Positions 1 to 11,824 of a stretch of DNA of 64,000 bases are shown piece by piece. Position 1 is the first letter of the stretch, and the number at the start of each line of letters is the position of its first letter. The translations under genes and the position numbers were made by a program. The notes beneath the pieces were generated by a model. It had not been told where the DNA came from. It did no database searches and was given only the letters and a program-made list of their open reading frames with translations. This DNA is from Flabesymbios commensalis (taxonomy: Eukaryota; Annelida; Polychaeta; Terebellida; Flabelligeridae), in contig OZ024912.1 in the NCBI GenBank assembly GCA_964017125.1, forward strand, positions 65,583,890-65,647,889, written 5' to 3'.

Positions 1-350
1 TTCCTATATTATCCGAATTATATTTCCCCGATTAATGTAGAAAAATAAGTTTTATAAGATAAAATGACAGAGCAAAAACAAACGGAACGTTGCGGTAGTG
101 CTTGGCGTGACTGTATGAACAGCGAAAACAAACAGGTCCGCGTAGCCTATGCTGCAGTCTTATGATTTAATCATAAATGTGCGAATACTTTTCATATCAT
201 ATCTATATAACAATATTTATATGATTATTATGAGTTATTTACGCTATAATCCTATATGACAAAGCGAAAACAATTATTTTCGAACTGGTGTATTGTATGT
301 GAATGTATGAATAACGAAAAATACAATTTAGTTTTAGATTTCTATGATGG

Positions 351-571
351 CAGGGCTCGACACTAACACTGGCCCGTTGGCCCGAGGCCAGTGAAAATCA
401 CTAAGGGCCAGTAAATCACCTATTATACTGGCCCTGGGGGCAACAAAAAAATTACACTCCCCTTGATACTGTGTACACTAAGGACTAGAATGATAAGGCT
501 AAGGGCCAGTAATTATCTGAAGTAACTGGCCCTTTGGGCTACTACCTGAAATCAGTTAGTGTTGATCCCTG
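351..571. mobile_element. Short non-autonomous DNA transposon (hAT-like ends)
   Basis: The ends are inverted repeats starting CAGGGCTCGACACTAAC on the left and, read inward from the right, CAGGGATCAACACTAAC. The 6-bp sequence TGATGG flanks both sides (345-350 and 572-577) as a target duplication. Inside, GGCCAGT occurs repeatedly in both orientations, as is common for subterminal motifs of hAT elements. A hAT origin is inferred from the CAGGG ends; hAT normally makes 8-bp duplications, so the superfamily is not certain. It is 221 bp with no coding capacity. Confidence 0.75.
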
Positions 572-1561
572 TGATGGTATATAGTACCCCACAATGTAAG
601 TTCATAAAAATAATGGAAATATAGCTGACTGATAACAAACTCAGCGTGTCTAGTCTGGCTTTGGACGAGACTGTATGAACAGCGAAAAACAAACGTGACT
701 GTGTGAACAGCGACAACAAACCGTGACATATGTTGATCTATATACTAACGTTACCGCTACAATCAGCTAATATAATTACCTACTATACCGTTAGAACTAG
801 TAATATTATAACAGCTAATATAATCAGTCACATAATATAGAACTACAGTAATATCATATAAATTATATTATAATAAGAGAATGGCAGAAAGATTAGAAAA
901 CCAACACATATATTTCACAGATGTATGAACAGCGAAAACAAACGTGACTGTATATGGCGTCAATGATGTATCAAACACGCAAACAAATCAATTACACATC
1001 AAATCAATTAATATATTAAACTAATATAGAACTAGTAATAAATCATTTTGTAAGATGATAAATGGCGAAAGAAAACAAACGTAGATATTTCACATATGAT
1101 TATAGAAGATTTTATCAGATGAAATGACAGAGCGAAAACAGACACGCTTGACGTGAGTGACTGTATGAACAGCGAAAACAAACATGCAGGTCCATGCAGT
1201 ATATGGAATGTATATAACGAACTTATTATAGTCTTCTTACAAACAACATACCATAGCTAAATCCGAGCATCTAGGTGCTTCACATACTGTCCATATAATT
1301 TACAAATACTTTTTATAGCACAATTTTTATATGTTATCCTGGTTATATGACTGAGTAAAAACGATTATTCAGAGCTGAGGTGTTGAGTGTGAATATTTGA
1401 AAAAAGGAAAGACTATGATATTTGGACAGTAGGCCTTTAATCCCCACAATGTAAGTTTTATAAGATTGAAATATAGCAGAATTATAACAGATGTAGCGTG
1501 TTAGGCCTATATACCGGCTCTAGACTAGACCGTATGAACAGCGAAAACAAACCTCTGGCAG

Positions 1562-1608
1562 GTATGTATGTATGTACGTATGCATGTATCTATGTATGTA
1601 TGTATGAA
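1562..1608. repeat. (GTAT)n microsatellite
   Basis: Imperfect tandem GTAT/GTAC units within the motif-rich left region. Confidence 0.8.
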
Positions 1609-2359
1609 GAGCAAAAACAAATCATATTTGGCTGGCATGGGAGGGCGGGTGGCTATACGAAGCAGTATCTTTAGGTCAGTTGTAAAGAAAAAAGGATGCA
1701 TGGTTAGGCCTTATAGATTTGCGTAATTTAATTAAATTAGGCCTGCAACGTATCTATGACTGCGAACTGCAATTGCCAAAAGCAGTTTATACAGATTTTC
1801 ATTGATATTATTTGTTATTATGAACAGCAATTGAAAAAACACAGCTCACACAGCTTCTGGTTATATATTTATATATACGTATTTGTAAGTATGAATTTAT
1901 AAGTATGTATTCATAATTATGTTTTTAATTAGATTAGTAAATATTACGGAAACTTCGAAACTGTTACATAATTAAAGCGCCTATATCAATGTAGACGAAT
2001 GTTCCCATAGTATGTATACAAATTTATTTATATAAATCGTTAAATATTACAGTGTAACATGTATCCGTTATCTTACTACTTTCAATCAACTGTTATTGTC
2101 ATCCCTCTTACATTTTATTTGTGTCGTCTAATAATAAGCTACAGGCGACGAAAGGGTGTATGTTTAGATAACCGTTAAACGTCGATCACCCGTCCTTGTC
2201 GCGGTAATGATTGTTGTTGCGTCATACCGTCATTAACCCTTTCGCTGTCAAGCCTTTCCAATCAAATTTTATAACAAGCGCGCGTTTCCCCTTTTTGTAT
2301 GTAGGCCTATTTGTAGGCTTTAGATAGCTTATAGTATATATATTTTAATATATTAAGAT

Positions 2360-2480
2360 CATGCCTCTTTATTCAGAGTGCCGATTTAACTTCGTATAAG
2401 TGCAAATTAACATCATGCCTCCTTATTCAGATCTTGCCCATTTAACATGGCTTAACTTCGTACCAGTGTAAATTAAAACC
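2360..2480. repeat. Two-copy direct repeat, about 60 bp unit
   Basis: CATGCCTCTTTATTCAGA is repeated about 55 bp later as CATGCCTCCTTATTCAGA. Both are followed by a TTTAAC...TTAACTTCGTA block and GTGCAAATTAA or GTGTAAATTAA. Confidence 0.55.
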
Positions 2481-2933
2481 ATACCGCCCCTAACATTATA
2501 TTTTTGCGTATATAAAAGCATATAGTAATAATAAGATATATTTATAAAAACAAAATTGACATAGTATGCAGTGACAAGGGTGTGTTCACACGGGCGTAAA
2601 GGTGACTGAGGTAATTAGCAGCGCCACATTTTAGTATTTTATAGCAAATAAACAAGAGACATACCCGGTATATATCTGATATTAATTAACAAATGAGCAG
2701 TACATGTCATAGACACTCTGTCGATTTTGTTACCCTTCACAAATGTTGATGACGAACAATAAACAGTAGGCTACAATAACAATTATATATAATTATATTT
2801 TTTTATATATATTTATTTAAACAGCTGATTCGCTGACGCCATTATATTTACGTGTAACAGGAAGAAAAAGGTAACTATATATCAGTATATTTATTTATTA
2901 AAACAACTAATCCGCCGACATCACATTTACGGG

Positions 2934-3450
2934 TTTGTTTTCGCTGTTCATACATCGCCGTATGTGACCTGGTGACAGGCAGATGTGTAGGCCTGGTTAG
3001 TTTTCGCTGTTCATACATCGATGTCATCTGCAAACGTGTGGGCAAGGGCCGCCAGTTTGTTCTCGCTGTAATGACAATTGAAAAGATATTTAAATTCAAA
3101 CATATCATACAGTTATATGACTATTATTTATTTGAAAAATGTAATTTTTCATTGTAAGGAATTATGGATCTATTTCAAGACGATTATAATTTTGTTCTCG
3201 CTGCTCATGTAAGCCTATCGCGGGTATGACTCGGCCAGGTGTGTGACTTTGGCTTTATTTGTTTTCGCTACAATTAAACATATATTTCTACTAAAAGTAC
3301 AACTGAAAACAAAGAATAACATCACCACAATGAGCTACAATAACAATATGTCGCATAAACGTTTGCCCATTACAAATAACGTGTTGTTTAGGCTGTGTTG
3401 AGGTTTGTTTTCGCTTGTTCTGTTGTTTTCGTTTGTTTTCGCTGTTCATA
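2934..3450 (-). repeat. Inverted cluster of the left-edge 19-bp motif
   Basis: GTTTGTTTTCGCTGTTCAT, the reverse complement of the motif seen on the + strand at 100-1620, occurs at about 2936, 2998 (first bases altered) and 3430. Partial copies lie at 3052, 3192, 3257 and 3404. All copies here point the opposite way from those at the left edge. The short ORFs across this stretch are translations of the repeat and are not supported as genes. Confidence 0.65.
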
Positions 3451-3601
3451 CTGACCGATCAGTTCATCATCAGCAATGGCAGCTGTTGTTAACTTACTCT
3501 CAACTAGGGCCCAGGGCCATTCATTTCTGTGCTTGGGACTACATCTTCACGCGGATTGCAGATCACGTTACCACCCCTTCTTGTAACTTTTTGCCACATA
3601 G

Positions 3602-3695
3602 ATCCCAGTAAACACAACATATTTGTATAACATTTATACAATGTTGGGGCGGCGTTGTATAAATGTGATTACAGATGTATTGTGTTAACTGGGAT
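3602..3695. mobile_element. Hairpin MITE with CCCAGYAAACAC-type ends
   Basis: It starts ATCCCAGTAAACACAA and ends with the near inverse TTGTGTTAACTGGGAT. Inside are inverted halves around an ACAATGTTGGGGCGGCGTTGT core. It is 94 bp. The same end motif recurs near 34871, 45293, 57379 and 62498, so this is one member of a dispersed family. Confidence 0.75.
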
Positions 3696-3723
3696 GTCAT
3701 GACGTCGCTCAAATCAGATCACA

Positions 3724-4590
3724 TTATTCAAATAGATGGCTACAGGCCACGCACCTGATACGTGGATGGCCCCAGGCCACACACTTTAAATAGATGGCCC
3801 CAGGCCATATACCTTAACTTAGTATATGCGGCCTGCAGCCACACACTTTTTAAGTTGATGGCCCCAGGCCACATACTTTACGTTGATGGCCCCAGGCCAC
3901 ACACTTTAGGTTGATGGCCCCAGGCCACACACTTTAGGTTGATGGCCCCAGGCCACACACTTTAGGTTGATGGCCTCAGGCCACACACTTTAGGTTGATG
4001 GCCCCAGGCCATACACTTTTAGTTGATGGCCCTAGGCCACACACTTTATTAGATATGTTCCCAGACCACACAGTTTTAGCATAGGCCTCGATAACACAAA
4101 GTGTGTGGCCTGGGGCCATCAATTAAAAGTGTGTGTCCTGGGGCCATCAATTTAAAATGTATGGCATGGAGCCATCAACTTAAAGTGTGTGACCTGGGGC
4201 CATCAACTTAAAGTGTGTGGCATGGGGCCATATCTACTTAAATTGTGTGGCCTGGGGCCATCAATTTAAATTGTGTGGCCTGGGGCCATCTATTTAAAAT
4301 GTGTGGCCTAGGGCCATCAACTTACAGTGTGTGGCCTGGGGCCATCAATTTAAAGTGTGTGGCCTGGGGCCATCACTTTTTGAAGTGTGTGGCCTGGGGC
4401 CATCACTTTTTGAAGTGTGTGGCCTGGGGCCATCAACTTAAATTGTGTGGCCTGGGGCCATCTATTTGAAGTGTGTGGCCTGGGGCCATCAACTTAAATT
4501 GTGTGGCCTGGGGCCATCTATTTGAAGTGTGTGGCCTGGGGCCATCAACTTAAATTGTGTGGCCTGGTGCCATCTATTTAAAGTAGCTAT
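3724..4590. repeat. Minisatellite array that reverses orientation at its centre
   Basis: From about 3724 to 4075 units of about 28-30 bp read GATGGCCCCAGGCCACACAC followed by a TTTA-rich spacer. From about 4098 to 4590 the same unit appears as its reverse complement, GTGTGTGGCCTGGGGCCATC. The switch lies near 4086-4097. The result is a roughly 850-bp imperfect inverted repeat made of tandem units. An ORF across the right half (4245-4469) is a translation of the repeat. Confidence 0.9.
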
Positions 4591-4599
4591 AACAGACCA

Positions 4600-5100
4600 T
4601 TTTTTTTTATTACTCAAATATTAGAATATGATATATCAAGTTTTGCAGCTGGAAGTTCTGTATAATAAAATAATTTTATTTTTCGTTTGCGACAAAAAAT
4701 AAAAAAGATATGGCCTTTTAAAGATTATAAGTATTCGATACTTTACGGTTTTATCCGTCGTCATTTTTGTAGATAATCATGATATTTCATAAAATTTACC
4801 TTTTTTTCTCAATATATTTTTTTCTATTTTACTTATATTGATGCATATGCCATCAAATGAAACAGTAAGACATTCTGCATATATTGATAGTTTTATAATT
4901 TGCAGTAGATAAAAAATGAGATAAATATGGCCTTTCAAATTAGTATATATTAGTGAAAAAGTAACCCTTTTAGCGCCAAACTCCTCGCACCACTCCTACC
5001 CCCGACCGCCAAATTCCTGAAAGGGGGGGGGGGAAATGCTGAGTATTTTGTACTGCCCGATGTATCAGATTTCTAAACACACCAGCAGGATCCCAGACTA
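4600..5100. other. AT-rich stretch with no recognised feature
   Basis: AT-rich sequence with a run of nine G at about 5025. I see no gene, terminal repeat or RNA gene. Confidence 0.5.
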
Positions 5101-5127
5101 GGAGCTAAAAATGACATACACATTGTG

Positions 5128-5945
5128 GTTTAACGGGGTACAGCTCCAAGGTCACATCAAGGTCAGATTAAGGTCATTTCAAGGTCATTTCGAGGTCAAA
5201 TTGGCAAAAAAACGTGATTTGTTTCACTTTTACCGATTTTAAACTCATGTGTGGTGCAGGAAAGTATTACAAATGACTTCTGTTCACACATTCTTTCTAG
5301 GGTAACATTTCGACACGCACCTCAAGGGGTTTTGAGGCATTTTCAGCCTGGTGAGGTTAAAAGCCCCTTGGCTCTTATCACGCCCCTTTCTCAACGCTGG
5401 AATGAATGAAACAAATAATAAAATGTAGCAGTGTGTAACAGCTAGCCTAACAGATGGATACAGAATCGGGTACAAAATTGCCATGGGCTGGTGTTCTGCT
5501 TTACTGGGCCGGGGGTACCACTCCAAGGTCACATTAATGTCATCTCAAGGTCACTGCAAGGTCAAACTGGCAAAAAACATGATTTTTTGGATTTTGTATC
5601 GATTCCAAACACATTTGGGGTGCAGATGAGTATTGCAAATGACTGCTGTTGACACATTATTGGTCAGGTACAATTTCACCACGCATTGCAAGGGGTTTGT
5701 ATGATCTCAGCCTTGGGAGGTGATTACCCCCCTTGGTATTCCCCTTATCACATCCCTTTCCCAATGCTGGATTGAATCAACAAAATTACTGAAATTTAGC
5801 AGTGTTGAACCGCAGCTTGAGCCCCCATGACAACATAATTATGGATACCAAATCGGGTATGAAAGATGGCATGGGCTGGTGCTGTGCTTTACTGGGGTAT
5901 CACCCCAAGGTCATCTCAAGGTCAAACTGAAAAAAACCATGATTG
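5128..5945. repeat. Tandem repeat, about 380 bp, two full copies and one partial
   Basis: The unit starts near a GGGGTA(C/T)...CCAAGGTCA block at about 5136, again at about 5512 and again at about 5894 (partial). Copies share a GGCAAAAAA..GTGATT block, a TGTGGTGCAGG/TTGGGGTGCAGA block and a ATCGGGTA..AAA block. The second copy is diverged by many substitutions. There is no coding support. Confidence 0.8.
5148..5198 (+). promoter_or_regulatory. Ladder of five AGGTCA half sites spaced exactly 11 bp
   Basis: AAGGTCA or a one-base variant begins at 5148, 5159, 5170, 5181 and 5192, giving a constant 11-bp step. The related unit at 5525-5564 repeats the step (5525, 5536 as AATGTCA, 5547, 5558), as does 5907 and 5918. 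Some copies carry the 5' extension TCA. (T)CAAGGTCA is the known monomer site of ERR, SF-1 and FTZ-F1 type nuclear receptors. Whether any receptor binds here is inference; the ladder may only be a repeat within a repeat. Confidence 0.4.
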
Positions 5946-5949
5946 TTTG

Positions 5950-8300
5950 CTTTAAAGTGTGTGGCCTGATAAAATCTGAAATTTACCTGACGCAAAATTG
6001 GGACATTTCGGTAGATTTAAATTATCTCTTTTTTGAATATATTTCAAAATACAATTTTCTTTTTCAAAAGGACTTTTAATTGACGATAAAGTATCTTGAA
6101 GTTCTGTGCCTTCTTGCAGAATTTCAGAAATATCACACAATTCATTATCCATTATAAATAATTTTGTTCCAGACTAACATTTATGCGACATAGCAGGGGA
6201 TGCGTCTTACTGCTCAATGTTCAGTGCACTTGAATTTACTGGTTGCCACACAGCCAGTCGTTTCGGCACCCTGTCGTTTCGGTGCCTCACCTGCTAACCT
6301 GTATGATAGTAGCAAATGTAAGATATTGTAATATACTTTTTTCGCGTTGAATTAATTTTCGCGCATTTCGCGCAAGGACGTCGAGCGCGAAATCATATTC
6401 CCGTTAAATATTGTTCATCACATTATAAAACAAATAAGGTCTACACAATATTTATACAACATTATTTTTAATGTTATACAAAAGAAATATCATAAAAATA
6501 TTTTTAAAACGTTTTATAACATTTTTATTTTCGAACATATTATATATTGTTGTTAAGACGTATATACATAATTATGTTTTTAGCATAATAACATTTAGAA
6601 AAAAACCTTATTAATATCTTTTGGACCCTACGAAATAATGTTCTGGTGATGTTTCGTCAAACATTTTCTCGATAGTCTATGTACATGTGTTAACAGTTTT
6701 TGTGTTTATTGGGTAGCTGACAGCTATCTATAAGTATGGCTTCATCTAGTTTGCTTGGAAGTATGGCTTTTTTTTGTTTCCTTTACCGACTTTCCTTTGA
6801 TAAAACTAACCCTAGAAACCGACATCTTTTTCAGAGAGGACCCCTGAGGTGACCCCTGGGCACAATACAGGTTATAGTTATTCGCGTGCGCATGCCATGT
6901 GCACATAGCACAAATTAAAAATGCAAGAGAACATTGCGTCCATGTCGCTGACCATTCTGGTTGGCGGTTTTCAACCACACATGTTATAAAATATCTCCAT
7001 TGCAATTAATGCATGTACACATGTGGATTTCGCATAAATGCAAATCTGGTAAAGAAAGGTAGTTTTCACATAAATGCGAAATTGGTAAAGGAAGAGTTAA
7101 ATAAAGTGTCTAATAATAAATGTTGCACTTATGCCCAATATCAGAAATGCATTGTAGTATGCATTTCCGCTAATATGAAACTATTTTACTAATTGAAAAG
7201 GTCCATTATTATGTGAGAGACAATTAAAAGAAATTACAAAAAAGAAAGGCACTACAATTATCGACAGTAAATAAGTGAAAGACGGCATAGACATTCATCA
7301 ATTACAGCGTCATTTAGGTAAATATAACCTACATATAGATGCAAGAAAAATGTGTTGGCAAATATGATTGGATGGTGTTATTATATATCACAAATTGATA
7401 CAGAAAATTATATATTAGTTACAGTACACAACCAAATGACAGCTATGTAGACCTACAATCAATTATGGCGTCATTTTTAATCACATCGAAAATTAGCACC
7501 TTTAACATGAGGGTCCTTAATAATAACATTTACTGATTACCCAGATACAGTCATTTATCTCAATCTATATACCTTAAAGATATATTATCGCGTAAAATGT
7601 TTGGATTCAATATTACACCTGAGGCTATAGCATGTATAGTGGGACCTATCATAATGTTGGGAGCTAGAAGAACACTACTAAAAAACTAAAGAAACATGAA
7701 TAATCATTTGAATAATTCCATTGAGAAAATAGTTTATCTTGCCATCTGATAGTCTAGCTGACTTTCTGACTTTGATGAATAATTTTCTCATCTGTCTTAA
7801 ATTTCTGTTATTTTTAATATATATGCTCCAATACAGCATAATTCACCATGAAATTGTAAAAGTATCCTTTTAGCATATTCTACATCAATACCTCTCACAA
7901 TAAATAAATATGTCCTGTGCATAGGCCTGTAAATCCATAAAAAAGATTGGTAAAAGGTGGACGATAATAGGTGTATTTTCAAAAAATCAGTCAGCTAGAA
8001 TGTTCAAGAATATAACGGATGGCGTCATTATATTATGAAAGGTCTTTACAACACCTTTTTTAATCACATTGTATAAATTACAGGTGATGGGACTGTTTTA
8101 TCTAGCTCCCGATATTATTAGGCTGGTGTTGTCTTCCTTTTTTAACATTTATGATGCCGAAACAGATTATTAGACCGCCGCAGCAGTATGGTTTTGAAAA
8201 GGACGATTTTGCGGAATTTATAATTTTTGACAATGGCAGTGAAGATGACATGGATGAGTCTGAGCACAGGCCCGAAGGTCCAAGGGGTGTGACAGGGGCA
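5950..8300. other. Long stretch without a supportable gene
   Basis: Contains a CGTTTCGG doublet near 6258-6285, a two-copy 42-bp direct repeat at 7025-7090 (ATAAATGC..AT.TGGTAAAG), and scattered short repeats with GGCGTCATT near 7300, 7467 and 8024. All ORFs are short and lack recognisable domains or splice context. Confidence 0.5.
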
Positions 8301-8307
8301 TGCATGT

Positions 8308-8362
8308 AATGATGTATAAAAACAGATGGGGTAGCCCAAAACTATGTTATAATTTATCCTCA
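8308..8362 (+). repeat. Left arm of a 4.4-kb spaced inverted repeat
   Basis: AATGATGTATAAAAACAGAT and the following GGGGTAGCCCAAAAC, then TATAATTTAT, match the reverse complement of 12650-12701 over about 50 bp with few differences. It may be the terminal repeat of a large non-autonomous DNA transposon or one of two oppositely oriented solo copies. No clear target duplication is visible. Confidence 0.6.
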
Positions 8363-9089
8363 AATTGGACTGTGATGACGACGATCTCAGCCCTATGGAC
8401 AATAACAATACCGTGATATTAGGCCTATCCCCATGTGACGTTTAAAATCATCTACCATCGTGAAATTTCATTAGCATTTATAAAAATATTATAAAAAATA
8501 TGTTGCAATTTACATGAGTTTATGAGTTTAATTTGCATATAGGCCATATTATTAGTATTCACATTTGGGCGCAGATGGTTGATTGACTTCATAGTCAATC
8601 GACAAAGCTCACACCCACGCAGGTGACGATACCCGGTCTGTCAGTTGGTTGCCAGACCCGACAAACACTCCTATTTCCACCCGACATCGTCAAGGCTCAC
8701 ACAGAATGCCTGGTTATAAACCGCACGTTAAGTTTCGATTTTTTTAGCTATATTTCTAGTTATAAACCACAGTTACTAACCAGCAATATATGGTAACTTC
8801 CTTATGTGGTCTCTTCACACTCATCATACATTAATGTTTATGATAGGCTATATGATAGTTAAAAAGAGACAGAGAAATTTTTCCTCTAACTTGCTCGTAA
8901 AATTGCATTCAACATTTCGCATTCCAAGCAGCCAGCATCAAATTCCATCCTTATTTGGTAGCAATCACCCCGATGGAGTTTTGATTTCAAATTTTTTAAA
9001 CTTAAGACAGAATTTAAACATTATTAAAAAGGTATACTTCTACAAGAGGCAAGATAAGAAGTGATGATAGGTACTCTCTTGTGTTCTCT

Positions 9090-10620
9090 ATCTGGATGCT
9101 AGCTAGAAAACTTAAATTGAATCCTGACAAGACATAATTTATACTAATCTGCACTAAATATCAACAAGACACATTTAAGAAATGTTTTCCTACAAAATTA
9201 CTTGATTAGGATGTAACACCAACTGACTCAGCACGAAATCTAGGAGTAGAATTTGACAAGGATTTCAATTTTAAGAAACATATGTCAAAAGTCGATCATG
9301 CTACTATCATATACGTGATTGCACAGATGTTTAACAGCTTCTGTGACTAAGACAATAGCAAGTTCACTTGTGTCGAGCAAGCTAGACTACTTCAATTATA
9401 TCCTCTATAACATCCTAAATCGCGATATAAACAAACTGCAGATCGTTCAGAGCTGCTTGGTCAGGGTTGTGTCCCGTTCACCACGATTCTGCTGTATTAC
9501 ACCTTTGTTAAAATCCCTACACTGGATCCCTTTTTAATTCAGAATACAATACAAAATATGCACCCTCACATATAAACAGGTGACGCAGCAGTATTGTATA
9601 CGGCACCGGGGCTTAAAATCTGCACGGTGCCTAATAACCACCCGGTATCGTTAGGAAGCGGTTGGTTAATATACCCCAGTGCTGTATACAGCATAGAGGA
9701 AGTAGCCTACATTATGTACACATATTAGACATTTCTGGTCATTCAATAGGGCACATACTTCGTATTATACCATATTGAGAACTGCAAATCCTACCAACTT
9801 ATAGATAACATATTTTGGGAGATCAAAATTTGTGATATTTCATGCATAAATTAGCTAATAATCCTCGGAACTATTTCTCAGACCTATGACCCCCACCTAC
9901 TTCCAAGTGACTGGTAGTAAAAACACGTGGTCGGCGCGAGAATATGTTAACATGAGGTAAAAGTGGGCCTTCCACTTAACTGGTTGTATGTACCATTAAC
10001 AATTTCTAAGTGTAGATATTTTCGTACACCACAAAACCTTCTGAAAATAGATCCAAACTATTAATAGCCAACACAATTGCTTGTCTTTTGGGGGTATATT
10101 AAATATAAATGAATAGCGATCAACGTACATATTATAGTGTGCATAATGGTAATATTGATGTATTTAAATTATTCTTTATATAGACTATTACTTCAAGCCA
10201 CCAGTGATAAAAAGCCGGGCCTTAATAACCACTGGTTATTCGGCACCGGGCAGGTTTTAAGCCCCGATGCCGTATACAATACTGCTACGTCACCTGATAA
10301 AGTAATACATAAATGTCAGACAGTATATCTACATAATCTGCTTAAACCTTCAAACAGAACCTGTAATCTCCGCTCCTCAGATCATGATCAACTGGTTGTT
10401 CCCAGAGCGAGTTCTAAGATGAGTGAAAGAGTTTTTTCAGTTGCGGCCCCCCAGCTCTAGAATTGTATCCCTCTTGAGATTAAAAAATCTAAATCTTCAG
10501 TCTTTTCGGAAAAAATTAAAAACTTTATATTTCGGCCAAGTTTTTCCATCCTAAATCCTCTGTGTCCCAGTATGCTGGATCTAAGAATTGGAACGGCAAA
10601 CGGACAATGATAACGAGTCT
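9090..10620 (+). mobile_element. CR1/L2-type LINE fragment, interrupted by a MITE
   Basis: Translated pieces match the C-terminal part of a non-LTR reverse transcriptase: LNPDKT near 9118, DSARNLGV..D near 9228-9255, TKTIASSLVSSKLDYFNYIL at about 9346-9405, SPRFCCITPLLKSLHWIP at about 9478-9534. After a 720-bp insertion comes VIHKCQTVYLHNLLKPSNRT at about 10302 and SERVFSVAAPQL at 10425-10460, then PLEIKKSKSS. Several stops and frame changes interrupt it (for example an in-frame TAA after DKT and a TAG after KLLD), and it is 5'-truncated. It is a dead copy. Confidence 0.85.
9577..10296. mobile_element. 720-bp MITE with 64-bp terminal inverted repeats, nested in a LINE
   Basis: The left end starts CAGGTGACGCAGCAGTATTG and the right end, read inward, starts CAGGTGACGTAGCAGTATTG. 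The arms match over about 64 bp (9577-9640 and 10233-10296) with about six differences. ATAAA flanks both sides (9572-9576 and 10297-10301) as a 5-bp target duplication. Removing the element and one ATAAA restores the LINE reading TLTYKVIHKC in frame, which fixes the boundaries. The interior has no transposase ORF. The superfamily was not recognised. Confidence 0.9.
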
Positions 10621-11244
10621 GATTCGGATTTGCAGCGCCTCTGAGCTCGGATTTAGGCACATTAGAAGTTTTTCATTTATTTTGATTTCATTTTAAGGAA
10701 AGAAAGTTACATTCAATAAAAAATGTTCATTATAAAGAAATTGTGATAATCTGACTTCGCATTAATTTAGGCGGCCAACTTTGATGCAATATTGCCTGTC
10801 TGTGTCGTAATTTCAACAAATCATTATGCTTTTATGTGCTCAGCTCTATAAAATAATATACTGAACAGTAATTATTATACTTGATAGGAATTTTTCAAAC
10901 AACTGTAGCAAAACTTGACAGAAACAATATATTTTTCAAGTCTGAAACCATTTTGGTGGCCATCTTGGATTTTTTCATTCTTGAGTCTGTCTCCTTATCT
11001 AATGTCAAGTATGCATTTGTTTACATACCTGCCAAGTTTCATAATTGTAGAAAAAAAGTGAACCATTTTTTCCTAAACAGATCCACTATGATGCTTAGCA
11101 ACATATTCTCCCCTCGAAGGGTACTTACACCACACAACATCCATTGTATCAGATTCAAGGTTTAACTAGGTTCACAGTTCTTATTTTCAGCCTTGCATGC
11201 CCTATTTCTGGATAATTTTGACAAAATACCACAATAATATCTCT

Positions 11245-11258
11245 GTTGCCATGGCAAC
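11245..11258. promoter_or_regulatory. Perfect RFX X-box palindrome (copy 1)
   Basis: GTTGCCATGGCAAC, a perfect 14-bp palindrome matching the known RFX X-box consensus. A second perfect copy lies at 11811-11824 and a one-base variant GTTACCATGGCAAC at 12614-12627. Half sites ATGGCAACGG lie near 11532 and 12189. Function is inference; the copies are spread by the tandem duplication. Confidence 0.4.
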
Positions 11259-11810
11259 GACCAGAATAGGGTGAGACTTAGGGCACCACATTTTGTGTGG
11301 ACAATGTTTTTTTTATTATTTTCTGACCGAATTTGCATAAAATTATATAAAGATTATGCATAAAGATTATGATATATCACAATGAATTCTGATTTTACAT
11401 CAAATTGAATAATACCTAATAAGCATTACACCAGCTCAATGCATTAATTTGCTTCACTTTAGTTAAATTTGAACTATTAAAACATTTTAATTTTACAGAT
11501 TTGTCAAAGTACCCTATATTTCTATGTGTACATGGCAACGGTTAGAAGGGGAGATAACTGCGTACTGACTTCTCGTGTATTTTGACTACATGTCTATTCT
11601 ACTTATTCGGTCCAAATGTGAAGAAAATTCTGAGTATAATAAGGAAACAGTAACAAATAGGTTGATTCTTTGCAAAATTGATTAATGAAGTATTTTTCTC
11701 AATTATCGAAAGGGCGGAAAACTGAAGGTTAGCAACACAGCTTCTTTATTTTCAGTCTTGCATGCCTTATTTATTGGTAAATTTAACAAAATACCCCATA
11801 TGATATATGT

Positions 11811-11824
11811 GTTGCCATGGCAAC
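11811..11824. promoter_or_regulatory. Perfect RFX X-box palindrome (copy 2)
   Basis: GTTGCCATGGCAAC in the second unit of the duplication, in the same relative place as copy 1. Confidence 0.4.

Larger units (their letters stand above)
1..1620. repeat. Diverged duplication of about 1.1 kb with a dispersed 19-bp motif
   Basis: The stretch from about 1 to 722 is repeated in diverged form from about 1108 to 1552: the blocks at 61-134 and 1120-1185 match, as do 250-330 and 1330-1410, and 590-695 and 1445-1552. The first copy is longer because a small element sits at 351-571. The motif ATGAACAGCGAAAACAAAC or close variants recurs on the + strand near 111, 668, 697, 923, 1159 and 1528, with weaker forms elsewhere. 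No gene is visible. What kind of repeat this is remains unknown. Confidence 0.6.

Noticed and set aside
4245-4469. 74-codon ORF with a repeated CGLGPS or WGH pattern
   Set aside because: It is a direct translation of the 30-bp minisatellite and has no start context or splice support.
3724-4590. CRISPR-like spacing of a 20-bp conserved repeat
   Set aside because: Spacers are not unique, the array inverts, and the sequence is from an animal genome; it is a minisatellite.
8575-8720. Possible tRNA-derived SINE or tRNA gene
   Set aside because: GC-richer with short pairings, but no convincing A and B boxes or cloverleaf.
8804-9064. 86-codon ORF upstream of the LINE fragment
   Set aside because: It has no recognisable reverse-transcriptase motifs and low-complexity composition; the LINE remnant starts after it.
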